From NCBI RefSeq assembly GCF_006539165.1, contig NZ_BJMM01000019.1:97785-161784 (forward strand): 64,000 bases of DNA. Reading direction: 5' to 3'. The position numbers were made by a program, and so were the translations under genes. Below are positions 57,761 to 64,000 of this stretch, one piece after another (within the stretch, counting starts at the first letter, position 1; each line of letters starts with the position of its first letter). The notes under the pieces were generated by a model that was given only the letters and a program-made list of their open reading frames with translations, did not search any database and was not told the DNA's origin. The stretch comes from Streptomyces cacaoi. GTDB lineage: Bacteria > Actinomycetota > Actinomycetes > Streptomycetales > Streptomycetaceae.

Positions 57761-58632
57761 GGGGTGGGCGTCCTCTCCGTGGGACGGATGGCGGGTTCGG
57801 TGGTGCCGGGCGTCAGCGGGGTGATCGTGACGTCCGTGTGGGTGGCCAGCAGCAGCGATCCGTCAGGCACGTCCTGCCAGTCGCCGTCGTCGTCCGGCGG
57901 CTCGGACGCGACGAGCACCCGACCACCGCGCGTGCCCGCACCGCCGTCACCGTCCGGGCCGGGGACGAGCCGGTAGCCGAGGGAGTCGCCCCAGCGCACG
58001 GCGGCGATCGTGCGGCCGTCGGTGAGCAGCAGGTTCAGCCGTGCGCCGGGCCGTACGGCGGCGGTCGCGCGGACGACCGACGCGAGGGCGGCGCCGGCGG
58101 ACTCCCCGGCGGACAGCCGTCGCACGAGCAGCGCCCACAGGAGCGCGGAGTCGGAGCGCGCCTCCATCTCCAGCAGCTCCCGTGCGCCGAGCGGCGTGCG
58201 GAGGTCGTCCGGGAGGCCGGGCCAGTCGGCCACGGCCCCGTTGTGGCTGAACAGCAGATGCCCGGCGCGCAGCGGGGCGCAGGCGGCCTCGTCCTGCCCG
58301 GTACCGGGGGTGGCGTCGCGGACGGCGGCGAGCAGCGCGCCGGTGTACAGGCACCGGGCGAGGTCCGGCAGGTTCGGGTCCGCCCACAGGGGGACCGCCC
58401 TGCGGTAGCGGGCCGGGCGGGTGTCCCGGGCCTCGATGGCCCCGGGGGCCCCGGTGGCCCCGGGGGCGCCGGTGGCCGGCGGGTACCAGCCGAGTCCGAA
58501 GCCGTCGGCGTTGACGGTGCCGTGCCGCTGTGCGCGCGGCGCCCAGGACTGCCGGTGAAGGCCGTACGGCGGATCGAGCAGCAGCCGCGACACCGCCACC
58601 GGCGGCCCCAGATAGGCCATATGACGGCACAT
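57757..58632 (-). CDS. egtC: gamma-glutamyl hercynylcysteine sulfoxide hydrolase
   Basis: A 291-residue class II glutamine-amidotransferase-like hydrolase that removes glutamate in ergothioneine synthesis. The mature N-terminal nucleophile is Cys2 in MCRHMAYLGPP. Other family signatures are NADGFGLGWYPP, HLLFSHNGAVADW and LEMEARSDSALLWALLVRRL. An insertion of Gly/Ala/Pro repeats (GAPGATGAPGAIEA) at about residues 53-67 lengthens one loop. Its start shares one base with the egtB stop (TGATG), and it is ATGA-coupled to egtD. Confidence 0.95.
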   Translation of the reverse strand: MCRHMAYLGPPVAVSRLLLDPPYGLHRQSWAPRAQRHGTVNADGFGLGWYPPATGAPGATGAPGAIEARDTRPARYRRAVPLWADPNLPDLARCLYTGALLAAVRDATPGTGQDEAACAPLRAGHLLFSHNGAVADWPGLPDDLRTPLGARELLEMEARSDSALLWALLVRRLSAGESAGAALASVVRATAAVRPGARLNLLLTDGRTIAAVRWGDSLGYRLVPGPDGDGGAGTRGGRVLVASEPPDDDGDWQDVPDGSLLLATHTDVTITPLTPGTTEPAIRPTERTPTP

Positions 58633-60011
58633 CAGACGGCCTCCGGCGCGGCAGGTCCGGCGGGGTCGGCGTCCCGCGCGGTGCGGAATCCGGCGAAGAT
58701 CTGCCGCCGCACGGGCAGATCCCAGTTGCGGAACGTCCCGCGGCAGGCCACCTGCGCGGTGCCGAACGAGCCGCCGCGCAGCACCCGGTACCGGTCGCCG
58801 AAGAACACCTCGCTGTACTCGCGGTACGGGAACGCCTCGAAGCCCGGGTAGCCGGTGAACGGCGAGGACGTCCACTCCCACACGTCGCCCAGCAGCTGGC
58901 GTGCCCCGCACGGCGCGGCACCCTCCGGGTAGGAGCCGACGGGTGCGGGACGCAGCTGCCGCTGGCCGAGGTTGGCGTGGACGGTCCCCGCGTCCCGGTC
59001 GCCCCACGGGTGGCGCAGCGACCGGCCGGTGGCGGGGTCGTGGCGGGCGGCCTTCTCCCACTCGGCCTCGGTCGGCAGCCGCCGCCCGGCCCAGCGGGCG
59101 TACGCGTCCGCCTCGTACCAGCACACGTGCAGCACGGGTTCGTCCCCCGGCACCTCCTCGGTGCGGCCGAACCGGCGCCGCAGCCAGGTGCGGCCCTCCC
59201 GGAACCAGAACAGCGGTGCGGTGAGGCCCTGCCGGACCCGGTGCCGCCAGCCCTCCGGGTGCCACCACTCGGGGCGCTCGTACCCGCCGTCCTCGATGAA
59301 CTCCTGGTAAGCGGCGTTGCTGACGGGGGTCGTGTCCAGCCGGAAGGCCGGCAACTCGACGGTGTGTGCGGGCCGTTCGTTGTCCAGCGCCCAGGGGTCG
59401 GACGAGGTGCCCTGGGTGAACGGCCCCGCCGGGACGAGGACGTCGGCCGGCAGCCGGGCGCGGCACGCGCCGGTGTCCGGCGGCGTCTTGTCGTCGAGGA
59501 CCGCCGGGCCGCGGCGCAGCTGGTGGGTGGCGAGCATCGTCTCGTCGTGCTGCTGCTCGTGCTGGGCGATCATGCCGAACACGAAGTGGCCGTCCAGCAG
59601 CCGGGCGCGCCGCCCCCGCGCGGCGGGCGGCGCCTCCAGCACCCGCAGGGCCGAGGCGCGCACCTCGGCGAGGTAGCGGCGGGCCTCGTCCGGGCCGAGG
59701 AGCGGCAGGGCCGGCCGGTCGGCGCGCGGATGCCGGAACGCGTCGTACAGCGTGTCGAGGTCACCGCGCAGCGCGGGCAGCCCGCCCGCCTCGCGCAGCA
59801 GCCAGATGTCCTCCTGGCCGGCGATGTGGGCCATGTCCCACACCAGCGGGGACATCAACGGCGAGTGCTGTGCGGTGAGTTCGCCGGTGTCGAGCCGGTC
59901 GGTCAGCGCCGTCGTCCGCCGCCGCGCCTCCTCCAGCGCCGCCGCCGCACACCCGGCGTCCGGCGCCTCGTACCCGGTGCTGCCGGAGGCGGTGGAGTGC
60001 GTACCCGTCAC
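58632..60011 (-). CDS. egtB: hercynine oxygenase
   Basis: A 459-residue non-haem iron enzyme that joins hercynine and gamma-glutamylcysteine with O2 to the sulfoxide. An N-terminal DinB-like helical domain holds the iron ligands H62 (DMAHIAGQE) and H151/H155 (HEQQHDE). The C-terminal FGE-sulfatase-like domain carries GPFTQGTSSDPWALDNERPAHTVELPAF, YARWAGRRLPTEAEWEKAARH and GDVWEWTSSPF. The start is a GTG inside the egtA stop (GTGA). It lies between egtA and egtC, the standard actinobacterial order. Confidence 0.96.
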   Translation of the reverse strand: MTGTHSTASGSTGYEAPDAGCAAAALEEARRRTTALTDRLDTGELTAQHSPLMSPLVWDMAHIAGQEDIWLLREAGGLPALRGDLDTLYDAFRHPRADRPALPLLGPDEARRYLAEVRASALRVLEAPPAARGRRARLLDGHFVFGMIAQHEQQHDETMLATHQLRRGPAVLDDKTPPDTGACRARLPADVLVPAGPFTQGTSSDPWALDNERPAHTVELPAFRLDTTPVSNAAYQEFIEDGGYERPEWWHPEGWRHRVRQGLTAPLFWFREGRTWLRRRFGRTEEVPGDEPVLHVCWYEADAYARWAGRRLPTEAEWEKAARHDPATGRSLRHPWGDRDAGTVHANLGQRQLRPAPVGSYPEGAAPCGARQLLGDVWEWTSSPFTGYPGFEAFPYREYSEVFFGDRYRVLRGGSFGTAQVACRGTFRNWDLPVRRQIFAGFRTARDADPAGPAAPEAV

Positions 60012-61354
60012 AGGGGGTTTCCTTCCGGTAGGTGGAGTGGGAGCACCGGCCGGTGCGGACCGCCGTCGCGCAGCGCGTCCAGCTGGTCGTCGGCGGGGCA
60101 GCGGCCACGCAGGGGATAGCGGTCGAGGAAGCCGGCCACCGCGTCGACCAGCGGTGCCGGGACCCGCTGCCGGGCCAGCGCGTCCAGCGCGGCCCGCAGA
60201 CAGGCGCGGACCGCCGTGCCCAGGCCCGGCCCGCGCGGACCGGTGCGCGCCGCGCGCAGCCACACCTCCCACGGCGGCACGCCCCGGTCGTCGGTCAGCG
60301 GCCGGGTGGCCTCGTGCGCGAGGGCGGCGGCGACGGGGTCGTCGAGCAGCGCGGAGACGACCAGCACGGGGACGATCCAGCCGTCGCCCGGCTGCGCGTC
60401 CACCATCCGCAGCTCCAGGTGGCCGCGCGGGCGCACCGGGGGGAACAGGGTCGTCAGGTGGTAGTCCACGTCCGTGAGCGTCGGGGCCCGTCCCGCCGCC
60501 GGCCCGCCGCCGAGCCAGGCGCGCAGCGCCAGCCCGGGCGGTACCCGCCAGGGGCCGGAGGCGCGGGGGCGTACGCACATGACCTGTGCGTCGAGGGCGT
60601 AGCGGGCCCAGTCCCGCCGGGGCGAGCGCCAGCCGCCGGGCGGCTGCCGGGTGCGCTGCGGGTCGAGGCGGGCCCAGACGGCCTGCCGGGTGGAGGCCCA
60701 GCCGGTCGGACGTCCGCGGTGCACCGGGGAGTTGGCGAAGGCGGCGACGAGGACGGGGCCGAGCCGGTGCGCCAGCCGCCAGCGGAAGCGGAAGCCCGTC
60801 ACGCCGTCGCTCTCGTCGCCGGCGTCCACACACACCTGCACGGCGGCGGTGGCCCGCATCATCACCCGGCCCCACGGGCCGTACCGGTCGAAGTACGTCT
60901 CCATCGCCCGGTACCGGGGGTGGTCGAGCACCCGCGGCGGTTCGCGCCACGGGTCGAGTCCGGCGCCGTCCAGCACGAGCCCGGCGGGTGCCAGGACCCG
61001 GCGCAGCGCCGTGAGGTCACCGGCCGCCGCGGCGACGCAGCCGGCGGGGGAGGAGGCGGGCGGGCAGCTGAGTTCGAGCTGTCCGCCGGGCTCCGAGGTC
61101 AGCACGCCGCCGTGCGGCAGGCCGCCCGGGCCACGCAGTGGAGCCAGCGCCTCCGCCAGCCGGCCGGGCGGCACCACCGCCTCCCGCTTCCGGCGGTCCC
61201 GCACCAGCCACTCCAGCTCCACGCCCGTACGCAGCGGAGGCCCGGTCTTGAAGCACACGCCGCGCACATGCGTCGCGGCGTCCTCCTCCCGTACGGGACG
61301 GTGCGCCGGGTCCGGGCCCCGGGTGCGCTCCGCCCGCACCGCAGGCGAGTCCAT
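60008..61354 (-). CDS. egtA: glutamate-cysteine ligase for ergothioneine
   Basis: A 448-residue ATP-dependent ligase that makes gamma-glutamylcysteine. Family features include GPPLRTGVELEWLVRD near residue 40, SEPGGQLELSCPP, MRATAAVQVCVDAGDESDGVTGFRFRW and RGHLELRMVDAQPGDGW. It is the first gene of the egt operon and its ATG at 61354 follows GAGGAGGCGCG. Streptomycetes lack glutathione, so the product feeds EgtB. egtE, the last pathway gene, is not nearby. Confidence 0.95.
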   Translation of the reverse strand: MDSPAVRAERTRGPDPAHRPVREEDAATHVRGVCFKTGPPLRTGVELEWLVRDRRKREAVVPPGRLAEALAPLRGPGGLPHGGVLTSEPGGQLELSCPPASSPAGCVAAAAGDLTALRRVLAPAGLVLDGAGLDPWREPPRVLDHPRYRAMETYFDRYGPWGRVMMRATAAVQVCVDAGDESDGVTGFRFRWRLAHRLGPVLVAAFANSPVHRGRPTGWASTRQAVWARLDPQRTRQPPGGWRSPRRDWARYALDAQVMCVRPRASGPWRVPPGLALRAWLGGGPAAGRAPTLTDVDYHLTTLFPPVRPRGHLELRMVDAQPGDGWIVPVLVVSALLDDPVAAALAHEATRPLTDDRGVPPWEVWLRAARTGPRGPGLGTAVRACLRAALDALARQRVPAPLVDAVAGFLDRYPLRGRCPADDQLDALRDGGPHRPVLPLHLPEGNPL

Positions 61355-62485
61355 CGCGCCTCCTCACTCGTGCCACGTCCGCGTTCACTCGTGAGCCGCA
61401 CCGGTAACCCGCCCGGCTGCCCGCCGGATTCCCTTCCGGGCGGCCGAAACCGGCCGTTCCGCGTTCCGCGGCGGCCGGGCGAACGCTCAGGCCGGAGCCC
61501 CGCCGGGGTGCCGACCGCCGCCCGGTGTACGGGGGTTGACGCTGGTGGGCCGGGTGAACACGCCCGGCCGCCGCGTTGGCCGGATCCCGACGGGCGCCCG
61601 GCCGCCGGGCTCCGGGGCCGGGAGTGGCCGGACGCGGGCCCCGGGGAGGCCGGTCCGGGCCGGGGAGGGCGGGAGCGGGCGTCCTCACCCGCCGGGGTGA
61701 TCATGCGAGGACCCCGGGGCCCGCTGAGCCCGGGCGGGAGCGGCCCGCTGCCCGGCCCGACGGCGATCCCGGAGGTCTTATGCCGCTGAATGTCCCTTAT
61801 GGGGTGCGCAGTTGAGGCGGGGGCCGCCCTTTCGTGTAACCCTCACAGCGTGCAATCGAGTGACAGCACTCCGTTACTATGAGGGTCTGCGGGAAGCTGC
61901 CCACGGCCTGTTCCGGCAGCACACGAAGCACTTCTTCCGGAACGGATATGGAAACGCATCGCTGGTACACGAGGCCCGGTTCCGAGGGAATTCCGCACCC
62001 TCCGCGACCCCCCTCGGCACACCGCTCCTCCCACGGATCGAGAAGGGACGTACGCGTGCCATCCGACGTCCCCGGAATTCCGGACGCATGCTGTGACAGC
62101 GCGCTGCCCGGCGGCACACGGCCCGGGCCGGCGCGGTACGGTCACCCACCCTGCCGGACCGGAACACCGCCCCGGACCGGCACACCGCCCCGGGACGGCA
62201 GAGCCCCCGCGGAACCTCCCACGGGCTCCCGCCCCGCCTGAACAGCCCCCCACCTCCCGCCCGGTGCACAGCGTGCCGGACGCGACCGGCAGGCCCGGCG
62301 CCGCACGCCCGGCCGTCGGTCCCCGCCGCCCGGCGGCACCGTGCGTCGGCCCTGTCGGCCCCGTCGGCCGCCCCGGACGTTCCGCCCGCCGTCGCGACAC
62401 CGGTCGCGGCACGACACGGAATGCGCCGCAGCCGGCGCGTATACGCCCGGCCGCCTTTGTCTTCTCCTCTCCTCCAGGAGCCTTC
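61355..62485. other. 1.1-kb gene-free leader between egtA and the NRPS gene
   Basis: The region separates divergent genes and holds the egt promoter at its left and the NRPS promoter at its right. 61790-61990 is clearly less GC-rich than the rest and contains TGCAAT (61851), 18 bases and TACTAT, a possible promoter. At 62155-62192, GGACCGG(A/C)ACACCGCCCC is directly repeated. Open frames of about 100 residues cross the AT-richer part on both strands but have no ribosome site or recognisable content. I find no clear iron-box (TTAGGTTAGGCTAACCTAA-like). Confidence 0.5.
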
Positions 62486-64000
62486 TTGTCTCGTCGCCCT
62501 GAAAGCCTGCCGCTCACCGCCGCCCAGCGGGGAATCTGGTTCGCGACCCAGAACTCGGCCTCGGCGAATGTCGCCTTCCGCGTCGGTGAATTCGTGGAGA
62601 TCACCGGACCGGTGGACGAGACCGCGTTCGACACCGCTCTCCACCGGACCGTCGAGGAGATCGACGGTCTGCATGTGCGCTTCGCGGCCGGCGACGACGG
62701 GCCCGTGCAGATCTTCCGGCCGGACACCGAACGCGCCTGGGAGCTGACACGGGTCGATCTGAGCAGCCGGCGGGACCCCTGGTCCGCCGCGCGCGACTGG
62801 GTCACCGCACGCATGGCACAGCCCCTGGACCCGGCGTGCGACCGGCTCTTCGACCATGCGCTGCTCACGCTGTCCCCCGACCGGCACATCTGGGCCTACA
62901 GCTACCACCACCTGGTGATGGACGCGACCGGCTTCGCGCTCGTCGCCACCCGCGTCGCCGAGCACTACGCCGCGCTCACCGAGCAACGCCCCTGCGCCCG
63001 CAGCCCGTTCGGCTCCCTGTCCGACGTGATCCGGCGGGAGCGTGCGTACGAGGAGTCCGGACAGCGCGCCGTCGACCGGGAGTTCTGGACGGACCGCCTC
63101 GCCGGCTGGCGGCCCCCGCGTCCGCTGACCGCCCCGACCGGCCGCACCGGCGACGGAACGGTGCTGCGCACACCGGAGGCGCCCCTGGCCGACGCGGCGC
63201 GGCTGCGGGCTGCGGCGGAACGCGCGGGGGTGCGCTGGTCCCGGCTGGTCGTCGCCGCGACGGCCGGCTATCTGCACCGGCTGACCGGAGAGTCCGACAT
63301 CGTGCTCGGCCTGCCCGTCACCGGCCGCGACAGCGAGGAGACACGGCACCTGCCGGGCTCCGTCTCCAACGTCCTGCCCCTGCGGCTGTCCGTGCCGCCC
63401 GGGGCGACCTTCGCCCAGCTCGCCGCGCAGGCCGACACCGAACTGAGGGAGCTTCGGCAGCACCAGGGCTACCACGGCGAGGAGATCCTCCGCGACCTCG
63501 GACTCGCCGGTGAGCAGGGGCCGTTGTTCAGCCCGAACATCAATATCTTGTCCTTCCACCGCGCCCTGCGGTTCGGCGACAGCCCGTGCACCTTCCACCC
63601 GTGCCACAACTCCATGGGCATCGGCGTCTCCTTCATGGTCTGGGACCGGCGGGACGGCTCCGACCCGGCGCTGGGAGCGGAGGCGGACCCCGCGTACTGC
63701 GCCGAGACGGACCTCACCGGGCACCACGGGCGGCTGCTGCGCGTCCTGGAAGCCGCGATCGAGGACCCCGACCGCCGCGTGGACACCGTCTCCCTGCTGG
63801 ACGCCGCCGAGCGGGAGGCCGCCCTCGGCCGCCCCACCGGCGAACCCCCCGAGGAGCCCCACGCGACCCTCCCGGAGTTGTTCCGTGCGCGGGTGCGTTC
63901 GGGTCCGGATGCACCGGCGGTGTCGTGTGGTGGTCGGACGCTGAGTTATCGCGAACTGGATGTGTTGTCGGACCGGTTGGCGGGTGTGTTGGTGGGGCGT
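62486..64000 (+). CDS. nonribosomal peptide synthetase, first condensation domain, partial
   Basis: The reading frame runs from TTG 62486 to the window end (505 codons) without a stop. Residues 8-445 are a condensation domain: LTAAQRGIWFATQNS (C1), YHHLVMDATGF (C3, residues 140-150) and GLPVTGRDSEE. An adenylation domain begins near 460 (LPELFRARVRSGPDAPAVSCGGRTLSYRELDVLSDRLA). The TTG start is supported by AGGAG 6 bases before it and by the family start LPLTAAQ. In C3 the usual HHxxxDG reads HHLVMDA. Similar LPLTAAQ-type starts occur in siderophore synthetases such as EntF relatives, so an iron chelator is possible. Confidence 0.88.
   Translation, partial: MSRRPESLPLTAAQRGIWFATQNSASANVAFRVGEFVEITGPVDETAFDTALHRTVEEIDGLHVRFAAGDDGPVQIFRPDTERAWELTRVDLSSRRDPWSAARDWVTARMAQPLDPACDRLFDHALLTLSPDRHIWAYSYHHLVMDATGFALVATRVAEHYAALTEQRPCARSPFGSLSDVIRRERAYEESGQRAVDREFWTDRLAGWRPPRPLTAPTGRTGDGTVLRTPEAPLADAARLRAAAERAGVRWSRLVVAATAGYLHRLTGESDIVLGLPVTGRDSEETRHLPGSVSNVLPLRLSVPPGATFAQLAAQADTELRELRQHQGYHGEEILRDLGLAGEQGPLFSPNINILSFHRALRFGDSPCTFHPCHNSMGIGVSFMVWDRRDGSDPALGAEADPAYCAETDLTGHHGRLLRVLEAAIEDPDRRVDTVSLLDAAEREAALGRPTGEPPEEPHATLPELFRARVRSGPDAPAVSCGGRTLSYRELDVLSDRLAGVLVGR

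Noticed and set aside
61812..62096. Possible 94-residue gene in the NRPS leader
   Set aside because: No ribosome site, no domain and an unusual composition; the opposite strand is equally open. Kept only as part of the leader description.

Overview
The window reads as chromosomal DNA of a Streptomyces-like actinomycete. The evidence is very high GC with strong third-position bias, purine-rich ribosome binding sites, many GTG starts and one TTG start, stop/start overlaps of the ATGA, GTGA and TGATG type, and characteristic families (DUF2795, DUF6480, PF04672 methyltransferase, SigB-type sigma factor, ergothioneine genes, a DasR-type site before a chitinase). I see no tRNA, rRNA, CRISPR array or insertion sequence.

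Layout. 1-1.2 kb: the start of a SulP anion transporter with a beta-carbonic anhydrase. 1.4-11.7 kb: two sugar-type ABC import operons, one on the minus strand without an ATPase, and one on the plus strand with its own ATPase and a CehA/McbA-type PHP metallohydrolase; small secreted, PRC-barrel and membrane proteins lie between them. 11.7-14.4 kb: an intergenic triple repeat, then a MarR regulator with an MFS transporter fused to a universal-stress domain. 14.6-26.6 kb: glycan breakdown (GH38 alpha-mannosidase, secreted GH63, secreted GH18 chitinase with a dre site, GH35 beta-galactosidase). This block encloses a stress group (VOC protein behind a SigB-like promoter, DUF2795, DUF6480, SigB/F-family sigma factor). 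27-40.9 kb: FUSC membrane protein, YbdK-like ligase, haem-oxygenase-like diiron protein, CDGSH protein, MTQ2-like methyltransferase, hemerythrin, SDR, a broken aminoglycoside phosphotransferase, PF04672 methyltransferase, small secreted and membrane proteins, TetR. This stretch is unusually rich in short tandem repeats of different periods.

41.2-55.8 kb is the most coherent accessory system: an aromatic-compound catabolic island. It contains an SGNH hydrolase, an MFS importer, and a run of eleven genes on one strand: aldehyde dehydrogenase, extradiol dioxygenase, aspartate-dehydrogenase-like protein, alpha/beta hydrolase, cupin, two SDRs (one lacking the catalytic residues), ThDP enzyme, Rieske reductase, small recombinase-like HTH protein and Rieske oxygenase. 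A MarR regulator closes it. Three related 16-bp sites lie at the MFS, aldehyde dehydrogenase and MarR promoters and probably form its operator set.

56-61.4 kb: an ECF sigma factor and the ergothioneine operon egtA-egtB-egtC-egtD, with egtB, egtC and egtD starts overlapping the preceding stops. 61.4-62.5 kb: a long gene-free leader. 62.5 kb to the end: the start of a nonribosomal peptide synthetase (condensation domain, then the beginning of an adenylation domain), which begins with TTG and runs off the window.
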